Source of the DNA: an uncultured Winogradskyella sp.
Lineage (GTDB): Bacteria > Bacteroidota > Bacteroidia > Flavobacteriales > Flavobacteriaceae
Reading direction: 5' to 3'
Assembly: GCF_947495255.1 (NCBI RefSeq)
Contig: NZ_CANLYI010000012.1
Span: 1 to 64,000, forward strand
DNA length: 64,000 nt
The translations under genes and the position numbers were made by a program. The notes beneath the pieces were generated by a model, which did no database searches, had not been told where the DNA came from, and worked only from the letters and a program-made list of their open reading frames with translations. Of this stretch, positions 20,839 to 29,895 are shown piece by piece. How positions within the stretch are numbered: the first letter of the stretch is position 1; every line of letters starts with the position of its first letter.

Positions 20839-22026
20839 TTAGTCTAAAATTTCAGTAACCTGACCAGCACCAACTGTTCTACCACCTTCACGGATAGCGA
20901 AACGTAAACCTACGTTCATTGCAATTGTGTTAATCAAATCTACAGTAATTGTCAAGTTATCACCTGGCATTACCATTTCAACACCATCAGGAAGCATAAT
21001 GTTTCCAGTTACATCAGTTGTACGAACGTAAAACTGTGGGCGGTAGTTATTATGGAATGGAGTATGACGTCCACCTTCTTCTTTTTTAAGGATATAAACC
21101 TCAGCTTTGAATTTAGAGTGAGGAGTTACAGAACCTGGCTTAGTAATAACCATACCTCTAGAAATTTGAGATTTCTCAATACCTCTTAATAAGATACCAG
21201 CGTTATCACCGGCTTCACCTCTATCCAAGATCTGACGGAACATTTCAATACCAGTAATAGTAGATGTTAATTTCTCAGCACCCATACCGATGATTTCAAC
21301 AGGGTCACCCGTGTTAGCTACACCAGTCTCAATACGACCAGTTGCAACAGTACCACGACCTGTAATTGAGAATACATCTTCAATTGGCATTAAGAAAGGC
21401 TTGTCCATATCACGAACTGGCTCTTCAATCCATGCATCAACTTGATTCATTAATTCCATTACAGTATCAACCCACTTTTGCTCACCGTTAAGTGCACCTA
21501 AAGCAGAACCTGCTACTACAGGACCATTATCACCATCATATTCGTAGAATGATAATAAATCTCTGATTTCCATTTCAACTAATTCTAATAACTCTTCATC
21601 ATCAACCATATCCACTTTATTCATGAATACAACGATACGAGGAATTCCTACCTGGCGACCAAGTAAGATGTGCTCACGTGTTTGTGGCATAGGACCATCA
21701 GTTGCAGCAACAACTAAAATAGCACCATCCATTTGAGCAGCACCTGTAACCATGTTCTTTACGTAATCCGCGTGACCTGGACAGTCAACGTGAGCGTAGT
21801 GACGATTAGCAGTTGCATATTCTACGTGAGAAGTATTAATTGTTATACCTCTTTCTTTTTCTTCTGGTGCATTATCAATTTGATCAAATGATCTTGCTTC
21901 AGATAAACCTGCATCAGCTAATACTTTAGTAATAGCAGCAGTTAAAGTTGTTTTACCGTGATCTACGTGTCCAATAGTACCAATGTTTAAGTGTGGTTTT
22001 GAACGATCGAAAGTTGCCTTTGCCAT
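20839..22026 (-). CDS. tuf: Elongation factor Tu
   Basis: A 395-residue GTPase that carries aminoacyl-tRNA to the ribosome. It has the P-loop [10 protein letters not shown] near residue 20, the effector [25 protein letters not shown] and SALGALNG. The protein ends with the normal domain 3 ([15 protein letters not shown]). It is flanked by tRNA-Thr(GGT) upstream and tRNA-Trp downstream, as in the tufB type of locus. The bases are richer in optimal codons than in nearby accessory genes. Confidence 0.99.
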   Translation of the reverse strand: MAKATFDRSKPHLNIGTIGHVDHGKTTLTAAITKVLADAGLSEARSFDQIDNAPEEKERGITINTSHVEYATANRHYAHVDCPGHADYVKNMVTGAAQMDGAILVVAATDGPMPQTREHILLGRQVGIPRIVVFMNKVDMVDDEELLELVEMEIRDLLSFYEYDGDNGPVVAGSALGALNGEQKWVDTVMELMNQVDAWIEEPVRDMDKPFLMPIEDVFSITGRGTVATGRIETGVANTGDPVEIIGMGAEKLTSTITGIEMFRQILDRGEAGDNAGILLRGIEKSQISRGMVITKPGSVTPHSKFKAEVYILKKEEGGRHTPFHNNYRPQFYVRTTDVTGNIMLPDGVEMVMPGDNLTITVDLINTIAMNVGLRFAIREGGRTVGAGQVTEILD

Positions 22027-22094
22027 GTTTAATTTATTTTATTCTTTTAATATTAGTGTTCAATTGTTTTGTTCTAATTTGAGCTTAGAAAAAG

Positions 22095-22166
22095 AGCCAA
22101 TGACGAGAATTGAACTCGTGACCTCTTCCTTACCAAGGAAACGCTCTACCCCTGAGCTACACCGGC
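22095..22166 (-). tRNA. tRNA-Thr (anticodon GGT)
   Basis: A 72-nt cloverleaf with acceptor GCCGGTG/CATTGGC (two G-U pairs), D-arm GCTC/GAGC, anticodon stem TTTCC/GGAAG with loop TTGGTAA, and T-arm ACGAG/CTCGT. The discriminator is T. It lies about 70 bp upstream of tuf. Confidence 0.96.
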
Positions 22167-22232
22167 TTTTCATTTACGATAGCCGATTCGAATTATGATA
22201 TAAGAGTCTAAATCTTAACTCGTAAACTTTAG

Positions 22233-22305
22233 AGCGAGAGACCGGGTTCGAACCGGCGACATTCAGCTTGGAAGGCTGACGCTCTACCAACTGAGCTACT
22301 CTCGC
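22233..22305 (-). tRNA. tRNA-Gly (anticodon TCC)
   Basis: A 73-nt cloverleaf with acceptor GCGAGAG/CTCTCGC, anticodon stem TCAGC/GCTGA with loop CTTCCAA, and T-arm GCCGG/CCGGT around TTCGAAC. The discriminator is T. It is the first gene after a likely promoter at about 22405. Confidence 0.97.
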
Positions 22306-22400
22306 ATTCATCAAAACTTTTACGTTCTGAAAGGTTTTCAATATTTCAATTAATATAGACCACAAATAAATCTATATTTTTATTTTCCTAAATAGTTTTG

Positions 22401-22408
22401 CAAAAGTA
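22401..22408 (-). promoter_or_regulatory. -7 box upstream of tRNA-Gly/tRNA-Thr/tuf
   Basis: TACTTTTG on the minus strand matches TAnnTTTG and lies about 95 bp before tRNA-Gly, in the longest gap of the tRNA cluster. No TTG was found at the right spacing for a -33 box. It may start the tRNA-Gly to rpoC transcription unit. Confidence 0.45.
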
Positions 22409-22440
22409 CGCATTTTAAAACTACTACTGAAAAATATTTG

Positions 22441-22522
<82 letters not shown>

Positions 22523-22596
22523 AAAAATCAAAATTCAAGATTTCAAATTTATAAAAATTTATCTCTTTTCAAACAAAAAAAAATAAACTTTTAAAG

Positions 22597-22670
22597 AGCC
22601 GATGGAGGGACTCGAACCCACGACCTGCTGATTACAAATCAGCTGCTCTAGCCAGCTGAGCTACATCGGC
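22597..22670 (-). tRNA. tRNA-Thr (anticodon TGT)
   Basis: A 74-nt cloverleaf with acceptor GCCGATG/CATCGGC, anticodon stem GCTGA/TCAGC with loop TTTGTAA, and T-arm GTGGG/CCCTC around TTCGAGT. The discriminator is T. It is the most upstream tRNA of the cluster. Confidence 0.97.
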
Positions 22671-22702
22671 TTTTATTACTTTTTTATGGTCAAAATTTGA
22701 CT

Positions 22703-22731
22703 TAAAAAAAGCCCGCTATTTCTAACGGACT
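22703..22731 (-). terminator. Terminator downstream of hpf
   Basis: On the minus strand AGTCCGTTA-GAAA-TAGCGGGCT forms a 9-bp stem (two G-U pairs) closed by a GAAA tetraloop and followed by seven U. It separates the xerC-hpf unit from the tRNA cluster, which must therefore have its own promoter. Confidence 0.9.
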
Positions 22732-22784
22732 GCAAATGTAAGACAATATTTAATTATTCAAAACATTTTTTGAAAAAAATTTAT

Positions 22785-23087
22785 CTAACTATGTGCTCTT
22801 AATTTTTCTTTTCGTTTTTTAATCTGTCTTCCAAGAGACGCAATCGCAGCATCTGCGCCTTCTTCAAAGGATTTACATTGCTTTTTTACAACAAAACTAT
22901 CTCCAGGAACACTTAATTTTACTTCAAAAATTTTATTTTCTTTATCGCTAGTATTCTCAACTTTTAAATAAACATCGGATTGAATTATTTTATCATAATA
23001 CATATCTAATTTATCCATTCGCTTCTGTATGAATTCAATAAGCGAATTATCTGCTGTAAAATTGACGGATTGAGTGTTTACTTTCAT
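22785..23087 (-). CDS. hpf: Ribosome hibernation-promoting factor (short HPF/YfiA type)
   Basis: A 100-residue protein of the S30AE family. It binds the 30S decoding centre of idle ribosomes. Recognisable are the start MKVNTQSVNFTADNSLIEFI, the KMDKLDMYYDKII-like helix, EVKLSVPGDSFVVKKQCKSF, and the closing Lys-rich helix (ASLGRQIKKRKEKLRAH). The long-HPF C-terminal domain is absent. It lies 81 bp after the recombinase gene with a perfect palindrome in between, and ends before a strong terminator. Confidence 0.93.
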   Translation of the reverse strand: MKVNTQSVNFTADNSLIEFIQKRMDKLDMYYDKIIQSDVYLKVENTSDKENKIFEVKLSVPGDSFVVKKQCKSFEEGADAAIASLGRQIKKRKEKLRAHS

Positions 23088-23110
23088 ATATCTTATTTTA
23101 AGTTAAACAT

Positions 23111-23136
23111 TTGAGTTAAATATATATTTAACTCAA
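23111..23136. promoter_or_regulatory. Perfect 26-bp palindrome between xerC and hpf
   Basis: The half-site TTGAGTTAAATAT is followed directly by its exact complement, giving a 26-bp perfect palindrome 24 bp upstream of the hpf start. It has no loop and no U-run after it, so a dimeric regulator site is more likely than a terminator. It could control hpf, a stress-regulated gene elsewhere. Confidence 0.6.
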
Positions 23137-23168
23137 CGATTTATTAATTTCTTGTTTTAAGCAATAGC

Positions 23169-24059
23169 TTAACGTTGGTTTCTTGGATGGGCTTTTGCAT
23201 GTACTTTTTTTAATTCACTTATACTATTATGTGTATAAACTTGCGTAGCTGCTAAACTTGTATGTCCAAGAAGTTCTTTAACTGTATTTAAATCAGCGCC
23301 TTCATTTAGTAAGTGCGTTGCAAACGAATGCCTTAATACATGAGGGCTACATTTTGCTTTCGTTGATGCCTCACTAAAATACTTATTTATTATTCTGTAA
23401 ACAAGCTTTTCATAAATTTTAAGACCATTTTTTGTTAAAAAAAGATTCTGCTTATCTTCTATTGCAGGCAAATGCCTTCGATACTCTAAATAACTATTTA
23501 AAGACTTTGATAGAGATTCTATGAGAGGAATATATCTTTCCTTATTTCGTTTTCCTAAAACCTTTATTTGATTATTACCTTTATCTACATCTATTAATTT
23601 CAGATTCACCAGCTCTATGCGTCTGATACCAGTAGCATAAAACAATTCGATTATAAAATGATTTCTGGCGCTTTCAAAATCATTAACTTCAATAGAAGTT
23701 TCCAATACTGTTTTCAATTCTTGTTGAGAAAAAGGCAATTGAACCTTCTTACCTACTTTTAAAGCTTTGTGTTTTTTTAATGGATTTACTTTTAAATCAT
23801 CAGTTTTAAGCAGAAATTTATAATACGTATTTAATGATGATACCTTTCTATTTATAGTTCGGTTAGAAATATTGCTATCAACTAATTGTACAATCCATTG
23901 TCTTATTTCTGAATAACCAACTTCTACTAAATTCTCATTTTCATGATGCTGACTTAAAAACTTTTGAAAATTCTCAATATCTCTTGTATATGCTAACACT
24001 GTATGCTTAGAGTATTTTTTCTCTAATAACAGATAATCAGAAAAGGCTTTAAAACTCAT
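23169..24059 (-). CDS. xerC: Tyrosine recombinase, XerC/XerD type
   Basis: A 296-residue site-specific recombinase. The N-terminal SAM-like core-binding domain is about 1-90 and the catalytic domain about 105-290. The catalytic set is complete: R146 (GIRRIEL), K170, H240 and R243 (HVLRHSF), H266 (LLGHTS) and Y275 (QVYTH). Length and domain layout fit chromosome-dimer resolution rather than a phage integrase, and no element ends are nearby. XerC and XerD cannot be told apart here. Confidence 0.92.
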   Translation of the reverse strand: MSFKAFSDYLLLEKKYSKHTVLAYTRDIENFQKFLSQHHENENLVEVGYSEIRQWIVQLVDSNISNRTINRKVSSLNTYYKFLLKTDDLKVNPLKKHKALKVGKKVQLPFSQQELKTVLETSIEVNDFESARNHFIIELFYATGIRRIELVNLKLIDVDKGNNQIKVLGKRNKERYIPLIESLSKSLNSYLEYRRHLPAIEDKQNLFLTKNGLKIYEKLVYRIINKYFSEASTKAKCSPHVLRHSFATHLLNEGADLNTVKELLGHTSLAATQVYTHNSISELKKVHAKAHPRNQR

Positions 24060-24122
24060 TAATTATTTTTGGTGAACTTTAAATATAACTATTAGTTCGT
24101 TTAAATATTGAATTTTGAACAA

Positions 24123-24150
24123 AAAAATCCTGCACAAAGGCAGGATTTTT
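24123..24150 (-). terminator. Terminator downstream of the alpha-amylase gene
   Basis: Arms AAAAATCCTGC (24123-24133) and GCAGGATTTTT (24140-24150) with a 6-nt loop form an 11-bp stem ending in U. It is 20 bp past the amylase stop and works in both directions by sequence. Confidence 0.88.
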
Positions 24151-24170
24151 ATATTACTCTAAATCTCGAA

Positions 24171-25550
24171 TTATTTTACAGACCAAACAGAATAACTCTT
24201 TGGAGGTGCTTGTATTTTTACCCATTTACCAGATTGGGTTCTTGGCTCCCAATTAGAATGACCTGTATAATCTTTTATTACGGTGTTTGACCAATTAGTC
24301 TCAATCCATCGTTCTTGCCACGAATTTGAATTATTTATATAAACTACAAGTCCTGAATTGTTATAGCCATTTCGTCTTGCAACATACTCATCTGTATCTG
24401 CATGTAAAATATCTGTAGAACCTCCAGCTAAGTTATTATGTATCCAAATAAGGTTATTCATACTATCTTTATTTAACCATTCTTCATAATCTTTATAAAA
24501 AATAGTTGGATAACCTTCGTGTGTTAATATATAAGCATACGCTAAAATTTTATTGTTTGTTATTTCGTCCGTATCATGATTTGTTACAAATGTTACCGCT
24601 CTAGAAGCATTTTGCTTCCATAACATATTATCATTAAGAGCACTTAAATCATTACCCATAAAAGCATCTTTCATTTTATAGTAACAAGCAAAATCAAATG
24701 CACTGGCTTCAGCAGAGCTTGTCCATGAATCTAATAAAGAAACATTACTATCCCATAATTCACCAACTGAAAAACCACCAACCTCATCTTTCCAAGCTTT
24801 TACAACCCATGGTTCAAAACCTTTAACGTAATCAAAACGCCAACCATCAAAACCAATAACATCTCTATAGTATTTTGCAACACTATTTGAATTTTTCCAT
24901 AACCAATCTTGAACATAAGTTTGATCATGACATAAATCTGGAAAGCCTCCAAATGCACCACTATCGTTAGAGTGAACATTATTAGAATGAAAATCAGTTG
25001 CTGAACGGTAAAAATTTCCTGATAAAGGATTAAAGTCTGTCCAAGTATTTCCACCTGCATAAGGATTAGCTTCACTTGCCCCTCCACTATTATGGTTAAT
25101 TACTATATCTGCAATAACACTCAGTTGATTTTGATGTGCAGTATTTATCATATTAATTAACTCTGCTCTAGAACCAAAACGTGTTTCAACACTTCCCATT
25201 TGGTTATATTCTCCAAAATCATAATAATCGAAAGGATCGTAACCCATAGAAAAAGGTCCGTTTTGAGCTTTTGAAGCTGGTGGAACCCAAATAGCATCAA
25301 TACCTGCGTTACTCCAATCTGCAACTTTAGAGTTTACTGTATTCCACCAAGTTCCGCCTGCAGGAACATCCCAATAAAAAGCTTGCATCATTACGCCAGA
25401 ACCAATTGGTTTTAGCCCTACATTTTTTGCGTTAGAAATATTTGGTTTGGTTGGCTGATTTAATTGTTCTTCTGAAGTTATTTCTTCTTGACTACAATTA
25501 AACAAGAATAACACTATGAATGCTATTCCAATACGTTTTAAGTTTATCAT
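24171..25550 (-). CDS. Alpha-amylase lipoprotein, GH13, archaeal-type
   Basis: This endo-acting glucanase cuts alpha-1,4 bonds in starch or glycogen. The 459-residue precursor has a lipoprotein signal (LFNC, C19), so the mature enzyme is lipid-anchored and probably faces the surface or periplasm. GH13 motifs are intact: DIVINH (148-153), GWRFD with nucleophile D240, GELWD with acid/base E264, and FVTNHD with D326. MMQAFYWDVPAGG, GTFGG-like GAFGGFPDLCHD, DYEEWLNKD and GGSTDI closely match what I recall of Pyrococcus/Thermococcus alpha-amylases (subfamily GH13_7). Even the H188-x4-H193-x13-C207 metal-binding spacing of the archaeal enzyme is kept. It is a single gene with its own terminator and a LacI-like operator upstream. 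Confidence 0.95.
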   Translation of the reverse strand: MINLKRIGIAFIVLFLFNCSQEEITSEEQLNQPTKPNISNAKNVGLKPIGSGVMMQAFYWDVPAGGTWWNTVNSKVADWSNAGIDAIWVPPASKAQNGPFSMGYDPFDYYDFGEYNQMGSVETRFGSRAELINMINTAHQNQLSVIADIVINHNSGGASEANPYAGGNTWTDFNPLSGNFYRSATDFHSNNVHSNDSGAFGGFPDLCHDQTYVQDWLWKNSNSVAKYYRDVIGFDGWRFDYVKGFEPWVVKAWKDEVGGFSVGELWDSNVSLLDSWTSSAEASAFDFACYYKMKDAFMGNDLSALNDNMLWKQNASRAVTFVTNHDTDEITNNKILAYAYILTHEGYPTIFYKDYEEWLNKDSMNNLIWIHNNLAGGSTDILHADTDEYVARRNGYNNSGLVVYINNSNSWQERWIETNWSNTVIKDYTGHSNWEPRTQSGKWVKIQAPPKSYSVWSVK

Positions 25551-25615
25551 AATATTTATTGTTGATTATATCTAAAACTAAAGGAATATAAAGTTTGAAC
25601 AAAACTCAAAACATT

Positions 25616-25631
25616 ACGAAAACGATTTCGT
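25616..25631 (-). promoter_or_regulatory. LacI-family-like operator upstream of the amylase gene
   Basis: ACGAAAACGATTTCGT is a 16-bp near-palindrome with ACGAAA/TTTCGT arms and a central CG, the general shape of LacI/CcpA family sites. It lies 66 bp upstream of the amylase start. A sugar-responsive repressor or activator of amylase is a sensible but unproven reading. Confidence 0.45.
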
Positions 25632-25674
25632 GTTAATAAATCATAGATTTTCACATAAAATAATCGATAAAACG

Positions 25675-25710
25675 CAAAAAACCTACCAAAAAATTGATAG
25701 GTTTTTAATT
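25675..25710 (-). terminator. Terminator after the acyl-CoA dehydrogenase region
   Basis: AAAAACCTACC pairs with GATAGGTTTTT across an 8-nt loop with one mismatch, followed by a U-rich stretch on the minus strand. It lies downstream of both copies of the dehydrogenase 3' tip. Confidence 0.7.
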
Positions 25711-25751
25711 TTGTATGATTTAACTTATAAAATATAATCTGATTAAAAATC

Positions 25752-25797
25752 TAAGTTGCAGGTTTATAATCTTTGTTGTCAATTACCATTTTAGCGA
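25752..25797 (-). pseudogene. Orphan copy of the acyl-CoA dehydrogenase 3' tip
   Basis: A 43-bp stretch (25755-25797) is identical to 25845-25887, the end of the intact gene, at an offset of 90 bp. In frame it reads AKMVIDNKDYKPAT followed by TAG, where the intact copy ends in TAA. The 44-bp spacer holds an inverted repeat of TTAGCGAAA (25791-25799 and 25812-25820). It is a scar of local duplication or replacement at the gene end. Confidence 0.85.
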
Positions 25798-25840
25798 AAT
25801 CGAAAAATAATTTTCGCTAAAAGATAATTATATCGTTGAA

Positions 25841-27007
25841 TTACGTTGCAGGTTTATAATCTTTGTTGTCAATTACCATTTTAGCGATAATCTCTTTTAA
25901 GATTTCAGATGTTCCACCTCCAATTGGACCTAAACGACTATCTCTAGCCATACGTGCCAATGGATATTCTTCCATATAGCCATAACCACCTAAAAATTGA
26001 AGACATTGATAAATAACATCGTCCGCCATCTTAGTTGATTGTAATTTAGACATTGTTGCTTCTTTTACAACATAGTCGCCCATATCTAAACGTTTTGCAA
26101 CATAGTAATTAAATTGTTTACAAATTTCCATCTGCGTTTCACAATCTGCATACGTATGTCTTAATGCCTGAAATTTATCAATAGTTCTACCAAATGCAGT
26201 TCTTTCTGACATGTATTGTTTTGCATATTCTAAAGCGAACTCGGCTCTAGCATGAGAATTAACTCCCATAATTAATCTTTCTAATGCAAAATGCTGCATT
26301 ATATAAGGGAAACCTTGACCTTCTTCGCCCATTATATTTGAAGCAGGAATCACCACATTATCAAAAGCAATTTCTCCTGTATCTGATGCTCTCCACCCTA
26401 ACTTATCTAATTTTGTAGCTGAAATACCAGGTGTATCTCTATCCATTACAAAAATACTAATACCTTTATTCCCTAATTCTGGACTTGTTTTAGCAGCAAC
26501 TACTAAATAATCGCTATAAACACCATTAGTAATAAAAGTTTTTGAACCGTTAATTACATAAGTATCACCTTTTTTAACTGCTGTTGTTCGCATACCTGCA
26601 ACATCACTACCACCAAAAGGTTCAGTGATACAAAGACAACCTATGGCATCACCTAATGCACTAGGTGTTAAATATTTTTCTTTTTGCTCATGGTTTCCTT
26701 CTTTGTTAAGGTGCGTCATTGCTAAATATGCATGTGCCCACATTGCCGCAGCAAAACCACCGGAATTAATGCGTTGCATTTCTTCAAGAAAAATTACAGT
26801 ATAAAATAAATCTAAATCTAATCCTCCATAAGCTTCTGGTGTTGCCAAGCCAAAATAACCCATATCTCCAATTTTTTTCCAGATGAAACGTTCTATATGA
26901 CCCGTTTCTTCCCATTTATCAATATGCGGCACAACTTCCTTTTTTAAAAAGCCTCTAAGGCTTTCTCTAAATAAATTGTGCTCTTCAGTAAAATATAAAT
27001 TAGACAT
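25841..27007 (-). CDS. Acyl-CoA dehydrogenase
   Basis: An FAD enzyme that makes the alpha,beta double bond in acyl-CoA, in fatty-acid or branched-chain amino-acid breakdown. At 388 residues it is normal length. Visible motifs are CITEPFGGSDVAGM (124-139), GSKTFITNG and RTAFGR. The usual C-terminal catalytic Glu position reads GGGTSEI instead of EGT, while a Glu occurs in ALERLIMG (E243), the position used by isovaleryl-CoA and long-chain dehydrogenases. This points to that branch; the substrate is not settled. It lies 14 bp downstream of the ComEA-like gene. Its 3' end is duplicated downstream. Confidence 0.92.
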   Translation of the reverse strand: MSNLYFTEEHNLFRESLRGFLKKEVVPHIDKWEETGHIERFIWKKIGDMGYFGLATPEAYGGLDLDLFYTVIFLEEMQRINSGGFAAAMWAHAYLAMTHLNKEGNHEQKEKYLTPSALGDAIGCLCITEPFGGSDVAGMRTTAVKKGDTYVINGSKTFITNGVYSDYLVVAAKTSPELGNKGISIFVMDRDTPGISATKLDKLGWRASDTGEIAFDNVVIPASNIMGEEGQGFPYIMQHFALERLIMGVNSHARAEFALEYAKQYMSERTAFGRTIDKFQALRHTYADCETQMEICKQFNYYVAKRLDMGDYVVKEATMSKLQSTKMADDVIYQCLQFLGGYGYMEEYPLARMARDSRLGPIGGGTSEILKEIIAKMVIDNKDYKPAT

Positions 27008-27020
27008 AAATTGTTGTTTG

Positions 27021-27908
27021 TTATAGGTACAAATATAGCTTAATTATATCGAATTTTTTGATAGGAAAATCTTCAACTTTTAATAAATCATCAAGAGATT
27101 TAAAGCCTTCTCTGAGTGTACGTTCTTCAATAATATGATGGGCAATTTCGTAATCAATATATTGTATAGTCACTAATTCGTCTCTAGTTGCGGAATTTAA
27201 ATTAAAGGTTTTAATAACTCTTGGCGTTTTAACCGTGAAGTCGTTTTTAATACGTTCAATAACTTCTGGAGATAATCCATAAACTTCACTAAGCTGAATA
27301 TCTGAAATAAAGCCGCCATTAAATTTACTTCGGTATTTAATTATTCGCTCAGAGAGTTTTTTTCCTACGCCATACACTTTTTGTAATTGAGATGTTGATG
27401 CTAGGTTTAAGTCAATCTTTTGTTTGAAAGTTTTTGGTGTGTTAGAGTTTGAATAAGAATTACTATACCCTTGATATTTTGGTTTTGGATTTGTTACCCA
27501 TTCCGGAAATTTAAAATATGGTGAAATGGTTTCTAGAAATGAATCTGATACTTTAGTAACATTTTGAAAATCTTTGGCTGAATTCACCCACTTGTTATTT
27601 TCTCTAAAAGCATGAAGTCTATTTATTTCTTCATTTGTCATTCCTAAAGTGTAACCTTTATAATCTGTAATGTAATTTGGATTGAAGGGATATATTTTTG
27701 GTTTCCTCTTTTCTATTTCAACTAAGCGTAAAGAATCAACTTCTTTCTTAAAAGTTTCAATTTTATTAGTTTTTTCAGGAATTTCTTGAGCAGCAATTGA
27801 GAAAATATTTGGCACAAACCAATAGAAACATTGTACAATTACAATAAGTGCCAACAATAAAAAAATCCCATTCCGTTGTTGATTAGAAAACTGGAAATGG
27901 GATTTCAT
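27021..27908 (-). CDS. ComEA-like helix-hairpin-helix protein
   Basis: A 295-residue protein with an N-terminal membrane anchor (about 13-33) and two groups of helix-hairpin-helix motifs: VYGVGKKLSERIIKYRSKFNGG (about 175-196) with VYGLSPEVIERIKN, and a second near 235-295 (LNSATRDELVTIQYIDYEIAHHII). The repeats resemble ComEA, the DNA-binding receptor for uptake in competent bacteria. In Bacteroidota such proteins are common and DNA uptake is rarely shown, so the role is inferred. It lies 20 bp downstream of the symporter gene and 13 bp upstream of the dehydrogenase gene. Confidence 0.82.
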   Translation of the reverse strand: MKSHFQFSNQQRNGIFLLLALIVIVQCFYWFVPNIFSIAAQEIPEKTNKIETFKKEVDSLRLVEIEKRKPKIYPFNPNYITDYKGYTLGMTNEEINRLHAFRENNKWVNSAKDFQNVTKVSDSFLETISPYFKFPEWVTNPKPKYQGYSNSYSNSNTPKTFKQKIDLNLASTSQLQKVYGVGKKLSERIIKYRSKFNGGFISDIQLSEVYGLSPEVIERIKNDFTVKTPRVIKTFNLNSATRDELVTIQYIDYEIAHHIIEERTLREGFKSLDDLLKVEDFPIKKFDIIKLYLYL

Positions 27909-27928
27909 ATAATACTTATTAAAATGAT

Positions 27929-29800
27929 TTATGCTTTTTTAGCTTTTATCGCCTTCATATATTTATTAAGCTCTGCTTTTACTTTAGGGGCAAGAATAAC
28001 TAAACCAACCATGTTTGGAACCATCATCGCAAAAATCATTGCATCTGAGAATCCAATTACAGAACCTAAGCTAATTGAAGCACCTACTATTACAAATAAA
28101 CAAAACAATACTTTATAAACATACTCTGTCTTTTTTGTTCTTCCGAATAAATAAGCCCAACCTTGGTAACCATAGTAAGACCAAGAAATCATTGTACTAA
28201 ACGCGAATAACACAACTGCAACTGTTAATACATAAGGGAACCATGAAATTACAGATTCAAAAGCACCAGAGGTTAATAAAATAGCATCTGCATCATTTAA
28301 ACCAGCGTTTGCAGAAGTTACATTTCCTGTAATTACTAAAACTAAAGCTGTCATAGTACAAACGACAACCGTATCTATAAAAGGCTCTAATAAAGCTACT
28401 AAACCTTCTGAAGCTGCATATTTTGTTTTTACTGCTGAATGTGCAATAGATGCAGAACCTACACCTGCTTCATTTGAAAAAGCTGCTCTTCTAAACCCTT
28501 GCACTAATACACCAATTGCTCCACCTGCAACACCTTCTGGACTAAAAGCTCCATTGAATATTTGTACAAAAGCATCACCTACCATATTAAAGTTAGCAAA
28601 GATTACAAATAATGAAGCAGCAACATATATTACGACCATAAATGGTACAATTTTATCTGTAACTTTCGCTATCTTCTTAATACCACCTATAATTACAATA
28701 CCTACTAAAATTGCCATGACTAAACCAAATACCCAACGGTATCCGTTCATAAACGATTCTTCACCACCTGTCATATGCTCAAATAACTGAGCTGCTTGGT
28801 TAACTTGAAACATGTTACCTCCTCCAAAAGAACCACCAATAACAAACACAGCAAAAATTCCTGCTAATACTTTGCCTAAACCACCAAGCCCTTTGGATTT
28901 AAGACCTTTTGTTAAATAATACATTGGACCACCATAAACGGTACCATCTTCATCAATATCTCTATATTTTACACCAAGTGTACATTCTACAAACTTAGAA
29001 GCCATACCAAGAAAACCTGCTACAATCATCCAGAACGTTGCACCTGCGCCACCAACTGATACTGCAATAGCAACACCAGCAATATTTCCTAATCCTACAG
29101 TTGCCGATAAGGCTGCAGTTAATGCCTGAAAATGTGAAACTTCGCCTTCATGATCTTCTACAGCAATAGTTTCTATATTATCTCCTCCTGGCGTAGAATC
29201 ACCTGCACCAACTAAAGATTCATGATGATCTAATTCATCGTATTTTCCTCTTACAATATTTACTGAGGTAAAAAATCCTTTAAAATTTATGAATTTAAAA
29301 TATAAGGTAAAGTATAATGCTCCTAATATTAATGGAAATAACACCCAAAATACTTTAGTGAAAGGAGCGAAAGCTTTAATCTCTAATGAGGATACATTTT
29401 TTATATCATTGCTAGAAATAGCAAACGTCCCATCAACAATAGTAGCTGAAATACCTTTTGTGATTACTTCAATATTTTCAGCAACTCGCCCTTTGGGCAT
29501 GGAAACTTTATTAATAAATATTGAATCATTTTTAAGCATATAAGAAATGCCTTTTTCTGATTCAAAAACGTTATCACCATCTGAATTAGTGACGAATTTG
29601 TTGCTTACATCTAAATCAACTTTTATCTTATTTTCTACTTCTCCAAAAGGGATTTGATAAAATATCCCCTCAACAAACCATCCTGTAGCATTCCCAAAAG
29701 CATTGTCTATTTTTTGATCAATGCCAATTTCTTGAGCCTCTTGAGCAAAGTTTAATAAGGGTAGTATAAGCGCAAAAAATGATAGAAGATATTTCTTCAT
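27929..29800 (-). CDS. Alanine/glycine:Na+ symporter (AGCS family) with periplasmic N-terminal domain
   Basis: An inner-membrane carrier for sodium-coupled uptake of small amino acids. The AGCS signature is clear ([59 protein letters not shown]). At 623 residues it is longer than the usual 450-550. The extra part is a signal-like leader ([20 protein letters not shown]) and about 120 residues of predicted beta-rich periplasmic sequence before the first core helix near 149. Extended versions seem usual for Bacteroidota. The role of the extra domain is unknown. Confidence 0.92.
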   Translation of the reverse strand: MKKYLLSFFALILPLLNFAQEAQEIGIDQKIDNAFGNATGWFVEGIFYQIPFGEVENKIKVDLDVSNKFVTNSDGDNVFESEKGISYMLKNDSIFINKVSMPKGRVAENIEVITKGISATIVDGTFAISSNDIKNVSSLEIKAFAPFTKVFWVLFPLILGALYFTLYFKFINFKGFFTSVNIVRGKYDELDHHESLVGAGDSTPGGDNIETIAVEDHEGEVSHFQALTAALSATVGLGNIAGVAIAVSVGGAGATFWMIVAGFLGMASKFVECTLGVKYRDIDEDGTVYGGPMYYLTKGLKSKGLGGLGKVLAGIFAVFVIGGSFGGGNMFQVNQAAQLFEHMTGGEESFMNGYRWVFGLVMAILVGIVIIGGIKKIAKVTDKIVPFMVVIYVAASLFVIFANFNMVGDAFVQIFNGAFSPEGVAGGAIGVLVQGFRRAAFSNEAGVGSASIAHSAVKTKYAASEGLVALLEPFIDTVVVCTMTALVLVITGNVTSANAGLNDADAILLTSGAFESVISWFPYVLTVAVVLFAFSTMISWSYYGYQGWAYLFGRTKKTEYVYKVLFCLFVIVGASISLGSVIGFSDAMIFAMMVPNMVGLVILAPKVKAELNKYMKAIKAKKA

Positions 29801-29895
29801 GAGTAGTATTTGTTAGTTAGTTTTTAGTTAAAGTTGACAAGATGCTAAAAAATATTGAGTTTTTAAAGTCTAAGACGTTAAAATGGTTTCTTCAA

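Noticed and set aside
22174..22365. Minus-strand frame of 63 codons across tRNA-Gly
   Set aside because: It is a translation through a tRNA gene (anticodon loop and T-arm) and cannot be a protein gene.
23169..24059. Tyrosine recombinase as integrase of a mobile element
   Set aside because: The length and catalytic layout are those of XerC/XerD, with no attachment repeats, phage genes or cargo nearby; the tRNA cluster next door is intact and not used as an insertion site.
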